Shown piece by piece: positions 36,291-48,409 of a stretch of DNA of 64,000 nucleotides; the first letter of the stretch is position 1; the number at the start of each line of letters is the position of its first letter. The notes under the pieces were generated by a model. The model was not told the DNA's origin. It saw only the letters and a program-made list of their open reading frames with translations, and searched no databases. The translations under genes were made by a program, and so were the position numbers. The stretch comes from Sinonovacula constricta (taxonomy: Eukaryota > Mollusca > Bivalvia > Cardiida > Solecurtidae). Location of the stretch: contig CM017557.1 in the NCBI GenBank assembly GCA_007844125.1, forward strand, positions 61,823,411 through 61,887,410, read 5' to 3'.

Positions 36291-39200
36291 TGAATTGCCG
36301 TCCCATGTGCGTTGATTATTGCGGTGAAGTTGTTGATGCTGCCGGTGGTAATGTTGATGATAGTTATTTGTTGCCCCACATGTGCTGATTATTGCGGTGA
36401 AGTTGTTGATGCTGCCGGTGGTAATGTTGATGATAGTTATTTGTTGTCCCACATGTGCTGATTATTGCAGTGAAGTTGTTGATGCTGCCGGTGGTTATGT
36501 TGATGATAGTTATTTGTTGTCCCACATGTGCTGATTATTGCGGTGAAGTTGTTGATGCTGCCGGTGGTTATGTTGATGATAGTTATTTGTTGTCCCTAAT
36601 GCGCTGATTATTGCGGTGAAGTTGTTAATGCTGCCGGTGGTTATGTTGATGATAGTTATTTGTTGTCCCACATGCGCTGATTATTGCGGTGAAGTTGTTG
36701 ATGCTGCCGGTGGTTATGTTGATGATAGTTATTTGTTGTCCCACATGCGCTGATTATTGCCGTGAAGTTGTTGATGCTGCCAGTGGTTATGTTGATGATA
36801 GTTATTTGTTGTCCCACATGCGCTGATTATTGTGGTGAAGTTGTTGATGCTGCCGGTGGTTATGTTGATGAAAGTTATTTGTTGTCCCACATGCGCTGAT
36901 TATTGCGGTGAAGTTGTTGATGCTGCCGGTGGTTATGTTGATGATAGTTATTTGTTGTCCCACATGCGCTGATTATTGTGGTGAAGTTGTTGATGCTGCC
37001 GGTGGTTATGTTGATGATAGTTATTTGTTGTCCCACATGCGCTGATTATTGCGGTGAAGTTGTTGATGCTGCCGGTGGTTATGTTGATGATAGTTATTTG
37101 TTGTCCCACATGCGCTGATTATTGCGGTGAAGTTGTTGATGCTGCCGGTGGTTATGTTGATGATAGTTATTTGTTGTCCCACATGCGCTGATTATTGCGG
37201 TGAAGTTGTTGATGCTGCCGGTGGTTATGTTGGTGATAGTTATTTGTTGTCCCACATGCGCTGATTATTGCCGTGAAGTTGTTGATGCTGCCAGTGGTTA
37301 TGTTGATGATAGTTATTTGTTGTCCCACATGCGCTGATTATTGTGGTGAAGTTGTTGATGCTGCCGGTGGTTATGTTGATGAAAGTTATTTGTTGTCCCA
37401 CATGCGCTGATTATTGTGGTGAAGTTGTTGATGCTGCCGGTGGTTATGTTGATGATAGTTATTTGTTGTCCCACATGTGCTGATTATTGTGGTGAAGTTG
37501 TTGATGCTGCCGGTATTATGTTGATGAAAGTTATTTGTTGTCCCACATGCGCTGATTATTGCGGTGAAGTTGTTGATGCTGCCGGTGGTTATGTTGATGA
37601 TAGTTATTTGTTGTCCCACATGCACTGATTATTGCGGTGAAGTTGTTGATGCTGCCGGTGGTTATGTTGATGATAGTTATTTGTTGTCCCACATGCGCTG
37701 ATTATTGCGGTGAAGTTGTTGATGCTGCCGGTGGTTATGTTGATGATAGTTATTTGTTGTCCCACATGCGCTGATTATTGCGGTGAAGTTGTTGATGCTG
37801 CCGGTGGTTATGTTGATGATTGTTATTTGTTGTCCCACATGTGCTGATTATTGCGGTGAAGTTGTTGATGCTGCCGGTGGTTATGTTGATGATAGTTATT
37901 TGTTGTCCCACATGCGCTGATTATTGCGGTGAAGTTGTTGATGCTGCCGGTGGTTATGTTGATGATAGTTATTTGTTGTCCCACATGCGCTGATTATTGC
38001 GGTGAAGTTGTTGATGCTGCCGGTGGTTATGTTGATGATTGTGATTTGTTGTCCCACATGCACTGATTATTGCGGTGAAGTTGTTGATGCTGCCGGTGGT
38101 TATGTTGATGAAAGTTATTTGTTGTCCTACATGCGCTCATTATTGCAGTGAAGTTGTTGATGTTGCCGGTGGTTATGTTGATGATTGTGATTTGTTGTCC
38201 CACATGCACTGATTATTGCGGTGAAGTTGTTGATGCTGCCGGTGGTTATGTTGATGATAGTTATTTGTTGTCCCACATGCGCTGATTATTGCGGTGAAGT
38301 TGTTGATGCTGCCAGTATTATGTTGATGAAAGTTATTTGTTGTCCTACATGCGCTCATTATTGCGGTGAAGTTGTTGATGCTGCCGGTATTATGTTGATG
38401 AAAGTTATTTGTTGTCCTACATGCGCTCATTATTGCAGTGAAGTTGTTGATGTTGCCGGTGGTTATGTTGATGATTGTGATTTGTTGTCCCACATGCACT
38501 GATTATTGCGGTGAAGTTGTTGATGCTGCCGGTATTATGTTGATGAAAGTTATTTATTGTCCCACATGCGCTGATTATTGCGGTGAAGTTGTTGATGCTG
38601 CCGGTATTATGTTGATGAAAGTTATTTGTTGTCCCACATACGCTGATTATTGCGGTGAAGTTGTTGATGCTGCCGGTGGTTATGTTGATGATAGTTATTT
38701 GTTGTCCCACATGCGCTGATTATTGCGGTGAAGTTGTTGATGCTGCCGGTATTATGTTGATGAAAGTTATTTGTTGTCCCACATGTGCTGATTATTGCGG
38801 TGAAGTTGTTGATGCTGCCGGTATTATGTTGATGATAGTTATTTGTTGTCCCACATACGCTGATTATTGCGGTGAAGTTGTTGATGCTGCCGGTGGTTAT
38901 GTTGATGATAGTTATTTGTTGTCCCACATGCGCTGATTATTGCGGTGAAGTTGTTGATGCTACCGGTATTATGTTGATGAAAGTTATTAAGTTATTTGTT
39001 GTCCCACATGTGCTGATTATTGTGGTGAAGTTGTTGATGCTGCCGGTATTATGTTGATGAAAGTTATTTGTTGTCCCACATGTGCTGATTATTGTGGTGA
39101 AGTTGTTGATGCTGCCGGTATTATGTTGATGATAGTTATTTGTTGTCCCACATGTGCTGATTATTGCGGTGAAGTTGTTGATGCTGCCGGTGGTTATGTT

Positions 39201-39720
39201 GATGATTGTTATTTGTTGTCCCACATGCGCTGATTATTGTGGTGAAGTTGTTGATGCTGCCGGTGGTTATGTTGATGATAGTTATTTGTTGTCCCACATG
39301 TGCTGATTATTGCGGTGAAGTTGTTGATGCTGCCGGTGGTTATGTTGATGATTGTTATTTGTTGTCCCACATGCGCTGATTATTGCGGTGAAGTTGTTGA
39401 TGCTGCCGGTGGTTATGTTGATGATAGTTATTTGTTGTCCCACATGCGCTGATTATTGCGGTGAAGTTGTTGATGCTGCCGGTGGTTATGTTGATGAAAG
39501 TTATTTGTTGTCCTACATGCGCTCATTATTGCAGTGAAGTTGTTGATGCTGCCGGTGGTTATGTTGATGAAAGTTATTTGTTGTCCTACATGCGCTGATT
39601 ATTGCAGTGAATTTGTTGATGCTGCCGGTGGTTATGTTGATAGTTATTTGTTGTCCCACATGCGCTGATTATTGTGGTGAAGTTGTTGCTGCCGATGATG
39701 TTGGTTATGTTGATGATTGT
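36290..39720. repeat. Array 2, distal part: about 46 copies of a 73-bp unit
   Basis: The unit contains TTGTTGTCCCACATGCGCTG, ATTATTGCGGTGAAGTTGTT and GATGCTGCCGGTGGTTATGT. Spacing is 73 bp (TTGTCCC at 37101 and 37174). From about 37.5 to 39.1 kb a 70-bp variant with GCCGGTATTATG is interspersed in a patterned way. Many units are identical, which shows recent homogenisation. Peptides such as EVVDAAGG repeat in open frames on both strands but are repeat artefacts. Confidence 0.97.
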
Positions 39721-41181
39721 GATTTGCAGCATCTCCAGTTGGTGAAGTTACAATATATGATTTTTGAGATGTTGATGCTGTGGTCTTGTTGTTTTTAATG
39801 ATCATGTTTTGTTTTTGATAAATGCAGTATATGTGATGATGGTGTCATGCTTATTAAATGGTGCTGATGATAAGGAAGGTGATGTGTTGTTTTTATCGGC
39901 GTAGTGATTGACTTTTGTGATGTAGTGATGATAATAATGAATCTGTGGCCATGTTGACAATGATGTTTGATACTGGTAATAATGCTGATGCTGAATATTA
40001 TGGTATAAGTAATTTATAAATGTTGGTGAGTTTAGTAATGATGATGGTGGTTATGTTAATGTAAGAGAAAAGTGTTGTTGTTTTTTTACTGTTGCTCCTG
40101 CTGATAATGATGCTGTGAGTGCTGCAACTTATGATGATGATGATGATGATGCTTCTGGTGATGCTTTAAGGTATGTCGCTACTTTTATTCTTTATGTTGA
40201 TAATGTTGATTTTGTTAGTGATTTTTGTTGTTACTGTGATGGGGATAATTGTTTTTTGTTGATGATATTATGATGGATGGTGTTGGTTTTGTAATAAGTA
40301 TTATGATTGTTGGTGATGATGTTTATCATGATGTTATGATTATATGGATGATGATGATGTAGGCTGTTGTTATGATGATGATGATTATGATGATGACAGT
40401 GAGTATGCTGCTGCTGTTGCTGCTGATGTTAAGGTTGGTTATATTGCGGATGTTAAGGTTGGTCATGATGATGATGTTAAGGTTGGTTATGTTGATGATC
40501 TTAAGGTTTGTTATGTTGCATCGTCGGATACCCACGTCGTATCCATTACGTTAGCACTAACGTAGCGTGAGTGTAGTAAAAGGCATGGGTGTCCGATGAT
40601 GGTTATGTTGATGATCTTAAGGTTGTTTATGTTGATGATCTTAAGGTTGGTTATGATGATGATCTTAAGGTTGGTTATGATGATGATGTTAAGCTTGGTT
40701 ATCTTGATGATTTTGAGGTTGATATTGTAATTATTTCTGCTGCTGCCACTACTGTTGATAATGGTGGTGTATTACTGATGATGACTATGTTGTTATGATG
40801 AATGGTGCTGATGTTGTTGGTATTGATTGTGACGCTTTTGATTTTGTTGATCATGACAATGTTGTTCTTTATGTAGGATGTAGGTAATGATAATGATAAT
40901 ACTATTAATTTTTGCTACTGCTGCTGATGATGTTGTAAAATGTTGGTGATGTTGATTATGATGTTTTTTTATGTTAAAGAAAATGGATTTTAGGTGTTAA
41001 TGGTTGTGTTGATGATGGCCATGACGATAGTTCTGCTGATATTATTGTCTTTGCTGTTGCTTTTGCTGATAATGATTGTATACTGATTCTGCATCAAATG
41101 ATGATGGTTATGCAAATGTTTCTGATGCTAATAATGTAGGTTATATTGTGAATGTTGATGATGATATTGAATTTTGCTGCT

Positions 41182-41212
<31 letters not shown>

Positions 41213-41740
41213 CTGTTACATTGCTGAGCTGCTGCTGAAGTTGATGGGTATATGGATGCTTCTACTGCTGTTGCTGCTGATACTGATGGTTTGCTTTATA
41301 ATCGGTGATTTCTGTTGCTATTGATGCTTTTGCTGTTGTTGTTTAAGTTGTTGATAGTATTAGGAGTTATTTTGATGATGACAGGGATTTAACCTGCTGT
41401 TGCTGCTGATACTGATGGTTTGTTTTATAATCGGTGATTTCTGTTGCTATTGAGGCTTTTGCTGTTGAAGTTGTTGATGGTGCTATCAGTTATTTTGAAG
41501 ATGATAGGGATTGTAGCTGCTGCGAATGCTGTAAATGAGGTCAGAGTTTTGTGATAAAAAGTGATTTTTGCTCATAATAATGACGTTGATGCAAACGATA
41601 ATAGTTATGTAGGTGCTGCCGCTGATCATGATACTTTTAGTATGTAGATAAAGTTTGATAAATGATGATGACCATGATGCTGTGTTTGTGTTTGTGATTG
41701 TTATGCTTAATTATGTTCATGATGTTGGTTGTTTTGACAA
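39720..41740. repeat. Degenerate TGATG/CTG-rich minisatellite with a short ~27-bp array
   Basis: Loose continuation of the same GT-rich, strand-asymmetric sequence. A clearer short array of TTAAGGTTGGTTATGTTGAT-like units occupies 40420-40510 and resumes at 40600-40720 after an 84-bp hairpin insert. A ~125-bp duplicated block (GCTGCTGATACTGATGGTTT with GGTGATTTCTGTTGCTATTG) is at 41271-41350 and 41398-41470. Confidence 0.75.
40519..40602. mobile_element. 84-bp hairpin-forming insert (mini-MITE) in the array
   Basis: The left end CATCGTCGGATACCCACG and the reversed right end CATCATCGGACACCCATG match at 15 of 18 positions. The centre holds CGTTAGCACTAACG, itself a palindrome. Sequence on both sides is ordinary array (GGTTATGTTGATGATCTTAA type), so it was inserted into a repeat unit. 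Confidence 0.65.
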
Positions 41741-42180
41741 TACTGATTGGTAAATAAGAAAATGTCCTACCAAAATGTCCACAGATATTGAAATCTAAAC
41801 TACCTAAACTACAAAGGCAAACAGGGTAAGTGTAAATGTGACAAAAACACAGAGACAAGACATAACACACAAAAAGAAAAACCAGCAGTTACCGCCTTGG
41901 AATAGTCAGTCAGCAAAAGGACCGACTGTGGTGCTTAAACCTGGTTTGTGGAGCACTCCAACCTCGCACTTCCTGAAGGTTTTTCTACCAAACAAACAGT
42001 GTAAGTAAAAATATCCCGTCAAAGTGAGAAAACTAACAGTAAGCACTTGCATCAGGAGTTAAAACAGATACAATGAACTAATATACAAAACAGCTCATAA
42101 TGAAATAAACTACATATCAACATATGTACAATATGTACAGTAGATAAAAGCCTGGGCAACAATATAATTACATTGCAGTT
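41740..42180. other. Non-repetitive A-rich island inside the repeat domain
   Basis: Base composition changes abruptly from GT-rich to A-rich, with none of the TGATG texture. It includes a GC-balanced patch around 41890-41980 (GACTGTGGTGCTTAAACCTG, GAGCACTCCAACCTCG) ending near an ACCAAACAAACAG motif, which resembles a retroposon tail. No partner copy was noticed. Confidence 0.4.
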
Positions 42181-43120
42181 TCATGCTGCTGCTGCTAATG
42201 TTAGTTATGTTGCTGATGATAATAAAGTTAGCTTTATGGACAAATATAATGTTATTATGATTTTGCTAAAGCTCCTACTTATTGTTATGCTTGGAATGAT
42301 GTTGCTGCTACTTTCGATGTTGATTTTGTAGATGCTGCTGAAGTTTACAATGATGTTGGCAATGTTGTGGTTGACCATGTTCATTATGTTGTTGATTATG
42401 TTGTTTTTTATGATATTGTTGATGATTATTTGTTATGTTTATATATTCTTGATGACAATGGTGTTCTCTATGTTGTAGGTCATGATTGTTGGTTATGTTG
42501 TTGATTATGATGGTGTGCTGAATGTTATGAGGGTGTTCTGATTGCTGTTGTTGATGATGTGATGGTACCATTTTTTGGTTGTTAATTGGAATGTTCTTTA
42601 TGATCTGTTGATAATAAAACATGTTCTTATGTTGTTGTTGGTATTTATCTTGATATTTCTGGTGTTCTGGTGATGATAATGTTGTTGGTGAATTAAATAA
42701 ATCAATGCTGCTATATGGTTGGAGGCAGTAATATCTGCTGTAGTTGACCATATTGATGTTGAAAATTATTGGATGATGATGATGTGGCTATGTTAATAAA
42801 GTTGATTTTTGTGATTACAAAAGTGATTTTAATGGTTGATGATATTATATTTATTATGACGATTGTGGGAGTTCTGGTTAAGTTATTGATAGAGTTGTTG
42901 GTTATGTTGTTAATGATAATGAAGCAGTTGGATGCTGCTGATGATTTGTTGCTGCTGATGCTAATGTTATATAATATGATGATGATTTTTTTTATTATTA
43001 TGTTAATGATATTTTTGTTTGTTGATCAGGTGATCAGGTGATCAGGAAAATACTGGTGTTGTTAACTGCTGCTGCTGATGGCTTGGCGATGAAGACACCG
43101 TTGAACATTTTGAAGAAAGA
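42180..43120. repeat. Distal decayed part of the TGATG/CTG-rich domain
   Basis: Continues with TGTTGATGATTATG-like sequence but no clear period. A 10-bp GATCAGGT unit is repeated three times at 43023-43047. The minus-strand frame at 42308-42751 is rich in His and Gln only because it reads the reverse of GTT/GAT triplets. Confidence 0.7.
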
Positions 43121-43860
43121 CACCAATAATTCTTAACCTAAATTTTAAACAAATCTAGATCAAAAAGACAGTTTATTCATCATGACAATTGTTATAATGA
43201 ACATATCATGACCCTAAATTGGTGTTAATTTAGTCATGTTAATATAAATGATGATGATGATGCATATGAAAATGTTGTTGCTGCTGCTGATTTTCTTGCT
43301 ATTAGGAATTTAGTAAATGTTAAATGACCTTATTAATATTATTACGTTAATTATTATGACAATTTTTTTGATGCTTATTACAATGTCTTTTCATTAATAT
43401 TTACGAGTTTGTTGTTGACCACATTTTTATAGCTGCTTATGCAGATGTGAGGACTAAAATTATGAAGATGATGAAGATGCTGCTGCTGCTTCTTAAAATG
43501 ATGAGATTGTGAACAAAAAATTATGATTAATTTAAGAGAATAACCATGGAAGTTTGCATCTGAATATATTTGACCTAAGTTGTTGTTATGGCTGATGATA
43601 ATAACTTTGCCATTCAAAATGAATATTGTTGCTAATTAATTGTATTGCTTATGAATATTTTGCAGTGTATTGATGTTGATATTTTTTATGATTATGACAA
43701 AAAATACATTTATTAAACAAAGCGTTGTCTTGATGGATTGACTGTTGACTACGGTATTTTGTTTTTAAACTGACTAAGAACTATGACAAACTAGACCTAA
43801 GTGTGACCTATATTTATATTTTGACATAACTTGAAGAAAAATGATGGATGAAACTGACTG
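43120..43860. other. AT-rich transition between the two repeat domains
   Basis: Short triplet runs (ATGATGATGATGATGC near 43250, CTGCTGCTGCTTC near 43480) but no gene and no periodic array. Confidence 0.4.
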
Positions 43861-45450
43861 AGGACTTACTTACAGAAGTTACTGGATGGGACTGACTGAC
43901 TATACAGGACTGACTGACATGACAGGATGGACTGGACATGACAGGAAGGACAGGACTGGCTCACATGACAGGACTGGCTCACATGACAGGACTGACAGGA
44001 CAGGACTGACTGACTGGACAGGACGGACAGGACAGGACTGACTGCCTGGACGACTTACTGGACGGGACTGACTGCCAGGACAGGACTGACTGGGCAGGAC
44101 TGACTGCCTTGACAGGACTGACAGGACAGGACTGACTGGACATAACAGGACTGACTTGACAGGACTGACTAACAGGACAGGATGGACATGACAGGACTGA
44201 CATGACAGGACTGACTGCCTTGACAGGACTGACAGGATAGGACTGACTGGACTGGACAGGACTGACAGACAGGACTGGACTCGACAGGACTGACTGGACA
44301 TGACAGGACTGACTGGACAGGACTGACTAACAGTACAGGATGGACTGGACATGACAGGACTGACTGGACAGGACTGATTGCCATGACTGACTGGACAGGA
44401 CTGACTGCCATGACTACCATGACAGGATGGACTGGACATGACAGGCCTGACAGGACAGGATAGACTGGACATGACAGGACTGACTGGACATGACTACCAT
44501 GACAGGATGGACTGGACATGACAGGACTGACATGACTGACTGGACATGACAGGATGGACTGACAGGACTGGACTGACTGGACAGGACTGGACGTGACAGG
44601 ACTGGACAAGACTGACTGGACTGACTGGACATGACAGGACTGGACTGATTGCCATGACTGACTGGACAGGACTGACTGCCATTACTACCATGACATAACA
44701 GGACAGGATGGACATGACAGGACTGACATGACAGGACTGACTGCCTTGACAGGACTGACAGGATAGGACTGACTGGACTGGACAGGACTGACAGACAGGA
44801 CTGGACTCGACAGGACTGACTGGACATGACAGGACTGACTGGACAGGACTGACTAACAGTACAGGATGGACTGGACATGACAGGACTTGACAGGACAGGA
44901 CTGACTGTCATGACCACCATGACAGGATGGACTGGATGTGACAGGACTGACTGCAATGACTGACAGGACAGGACTGCCTGGACAAGACTGACTGCCATGA
45001 CTGGACTCACTGGACAGGCCTGACTGCCATGACTGGACAGGCCTGACTGCCATGTCAGGACTGACCAGAATGGACAGGACTAACTAGACTGGACTGACTG
45101 GGCAGGAATGACTGCCATGACAGGATGGACTGGACATGACAGGAATGACTGACATGACAGGACTACCTGGACAGGACTGACATGATAGGACTGACTGGAC
45201 ATGACTGACTGACTGAACAGGACTGACTGCCATGACAGGACTGATATGACAGGGCTGACTGACTTGACAGGACTGACTGGAAAGGACTGACATAACAGGA
45301 TGAACTTGATTGACAGGACAGGACTAAACTGGACAGGAGTGATTGACGAGACTGACTTGACTGACATGGATGATATTGAAAGATGACTTGATTGACCACC
45401 AGCGGATGAGACCGACTGCAGAGAACTGATGGACAAGAATGACCTGACTG
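43860..45450. repeat. Satellite of GACTG/GACAG/GACAT pentamers mixed with ACTG tetramers
   Basis: A continuous tract in which GACAGGACTGACTG and TGGACATGACAGG recur. It contains an almost exact long duplication: 44173-44360 reappears 526 bp downstream at about 44699-44886, including the rarer markers CTGCCTTGACAGG and GACTAACAGTACAGG. Minus-strand frames stay open and read as repeats such as QSCPVSPVMSS. They depend wholly on the repeat. It is unrelated to the TGATG domain and differs from it in composition. Confidence 0.93.
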
Positions 45451-46822
45451 GTTATTTAACCAAATGACTATCAGTACCCACTGATTTGACGACAAACTGG
45501 ATGGTACTAACGCTTGTGACTGTATGGGCATAAACTGAAAGAAGTGACAGACTGAACTGAGTGATATGACTGAATGCATGGACTGACTGACAGGACCTAC
45601 TCATACTGATGTAAATGAAAGACTGACTGGTGAGCATGACTGAAAGATGGATTGTTTTTATTAGAATTATAAGGAGAAAATGGCAAGAAATAACATCTGT
45701 AGGACAACTTATTTTAATAATCATTTTCCACAAAATCACAGACAGTGTATGAAATGTGTATAATCAAGTGCAGAATAAATATAAATAGTAAAGTATTCTT
45801 TCATTCATGCATAACTTTGTTGACAGATACAATGTTATTTTTAATTAAATATCACAGATTATGCAGTATGACCAACAAGACATATAAGAAAGAAACTAGT
45901 TATCATCACTTTTGCAAAGACATAAATAAACAACAACAAAATATCATGGTAACCTTATTCCAAAGAATAAAAATAGCATACATGTTTTGTTCCCTTAGTA
46001 AATTGTTGTTTATAAGTTTCTTTTCAAGTGAATGAAGAAAGAATAAACAATATTGTATAAAATATTTTAAAACATTTCACATGAAAATTAGTTATTCATT
46101 CATAAATGATAAAGAAAATCCAATTTAATAACAAAAAAAGAGCACTTTGTGTATCTTTATGTGAAAGAAGTTTCACTAGCTAGATTTTAACTGATGGCAA
46201 ACCTTTAAGGAAAAAAGAAAGAATACAATTATTGGAATATAGTCAAATAAATAGGTAAAAAAAATCAGAATTAAAATTTAAATTTTGTCCTTTTGGAAGT
46301 ACATTCTAGATTAATGAAATACGTGTAATATGTTAAGAAACAAAATGGTTTTCAGCTTAAATTGGTAGAAAGCATTCAGAATGTAACGCACAAAAAAACA
46401 AGAACATTTTCCTGTTTGTTTTCAGTCATAAAAAACTGAATACAAATTATAGAATTATGTAAATTTAGTATTGTTTTTTCTTGAGATTTTTATAGGACAT
46501 GAATTACATGGAAAAAAACAACAGTTATAGTATTGTTCACAATAAAAATAACACTTTCATATTCAAAAGTTGACATGTATATAATTCACAACAATTTATA
46601 CTTTAATCTGCACAATATGAGTAACTATCCTTGAAAGAGAGCATACATTAAATAACTGTTCATTTTATAACATTCACAGATCACATAAATGATAGTTGTG
46701 ACATAATTTTCTTCCAAAGAATTTTAGTCAGCTTTCTCATGTTTACGAGGGTTAACTTTCTATGATAACCAGTCCACTTATCAAATGAAGCTTCAACTGT
46801 GGTGTTCATTTGGGAGTCGCGT
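45451..46822 (-). other. Likely 3' untranslated region and downstream flank of the minus-strand gene
   Basis: AT-rich sequence between the stop codon at 46823 and the satellite. A minus-strand AATAAA occurs at 45657-45662, about 1.2 kb after the stop, and could be the poly(A) signal. No other convincing signal nearer the stop was noted, so the transcript end is uncertain. Confidence 0.35.
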
Positions 46823-46963
46823 CTAGACCATTCCTGGCTTGGCGTACATGGGGAGATGGTAGTAGTTGTAGGACAGGAAGTTCAGAAGACGTGCCTCAAC
46901 CGCACGCTTGGCTCCCGTCTGCTTATATAGTGAATCCAACTCCTTTCTCTGAGGGTCCGACAG
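46823..46963 (-). CDS. Last coding exon (minus-strand gene)
   Basis: 141 bp: 46 codons and the stop TAG. Starts LSDPQRKELDSLYKQTG and ends with LPMYAKPGMV after an aromatic stretch SYNYYH. The acceptor is CCTACAG. Codon use is more GC-rich than the flanking introns, as in the other exons. Confidence 0.88.
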   Translation of the reverse strand: MSDPQRKELDSLYKQTGAKRAVEARLLNFLSYNYYHLPMYAKPGMV

Positions 46964-48377
46964 CTGTAGGATTGAAAACAAGGTGTCAAGTTGTGGAGTA
47001 TTTTTGTAAAAAACAGATAGGTATATTACAGAGAAACATGAAAGGAAAAACAGTTACAAAGATAGACAGAATTAAGTTCATTTAAAATTTTGTAAAATAT
47101 TTAGGGATTAGGGATTAGCCGGCATTTTTGCCGATACTGCGCAGCGACATTTCTATCATTATAGCACAGGGGCACTTATGAGGTGCCCAGGGACTGAACC
47201 CGGCCGGTCCATTATACTGACACCGACGAGTCAGGCGTAATGCTGTCCCCTTAGCCCCGAGCGTTAGGAGGGAAGCCACTACTACCAACTTTAAAGTCTT
47301 TGGTTAGACCCGGCCGGGGTTCGAACCCACGACTTCCCGATCCGCAAGCAGACGCTCTACCACCTGAGCTATTGCGGCCGGTGTAAAATATTTTTTTTTT
47401 TGTTTGAATCTTTATAATTTATGAAGGTGTGTATTTTAATATGTATTCATAATTTGAACAAATGTATGAACAAATGAGTATAAAGACAAATAAAAAACTA
47501 TATTCTTAGATTTTAGTCAAAATTTACAGCTTTATTTAAGAGTACTAAAAATTCATTGTTAAGATTTTTAATTCTCTGAAAAGGCTACAAATTTTCAACC
47601 TGTACGAGTTGAAATTTAAAGAGCATGTAACTCAGTAACGTATCGTGACAATGACCTTTTAATTTACAATATCACAGTGCAGCAGTTTTTTTGTACCATA
47701 TTGACCCTTTCCAGATCTTATAGAGCATGGGATAGGATTTGCTGACATTTCTGCCAATACTGCGCAGCGACATTTTTATCATTATAGCACAGGGGCACTT
47801 ATGAGGTGCCCAGGGACTGAACCCGGCCGGCCCATTATACTGACACCGACGAGTCAGGCATAATGCTGTCCCCTCAGCCCCGAGCGTTAGGAGGGAAGCC
47901 ACTATTACTAACTTTGAAGTCTTTGGTTTGAGCTGGCCAGGGTTTGAACCCACGACCTCCCAATCTGCAAGCAGACGCTCTACCACCTCAAGATGTTATA
48001 AAAAGATCATTTCATTTATAAAAATTACAAAACAAATCATCCACATAAATTTACTCTTTCTGAAGCAGTTGCGTGTTTAGACAAACTGACTCTAGTCTAG
48101 TTTTGTAGCCACACAAATCATCTCTGCTAATATTAGTATAAATACCAGGCAGAAAAAAATGATACAAATTATGTCATACAATGGAACTGTCTCACAATTC
48201 TTTGGAAACACTCTTAAAATTAGGCGACATTTTGGTCTTGTACAGTACTCTGGGGTTTCGGAAAATTGGAAAGCATTTTGAATGCATGCCAAACAATTAT
48301 TCCTAATGAAATTAAAAACAACAATAAAAATAATTAGGGCTTGAGCACACACAGGAAAGGTTATGGCATGAGTGTAT

Positions 48378-48409
<32 letters not shown>

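Noticed and set aside
29290..39720. CRISPR-like appearance of regularly spaced repeats
   Set aside because: Units are contiguous tandem repeats without unique spacers, in animal DNA.
36290..39798. Plus and minus open frames with CCPTCADYCGEVVDAAG and NNFTAIIS repeats
   Set aside because: Both strands are open through the same 73-bp units. They are products of the repeat, not a repeat-containing protein.
42308..42751. His/Gln/Asn-rich 147-residue minus-strand frame
   Set aside because: It is the reverse reading of degenerate GTT/GAT triplets, with no conserved domain or splice structure.
43900..45579. Minus-strand frames rich in QSCPVSPVMSS, up to about 198 residues
   Set aside because: Several overlapping frames are open at once over the GACTG satellite, which shows absence of stop words rather than coding.
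47672..47986. 104-residue minus-strand frame starting MVERLLADWEVVGSNP, similar to those at 24193 and 62925
   Set aside because: The three similar frames are translations of SINE-A heads and bodies, not members of a gene family.
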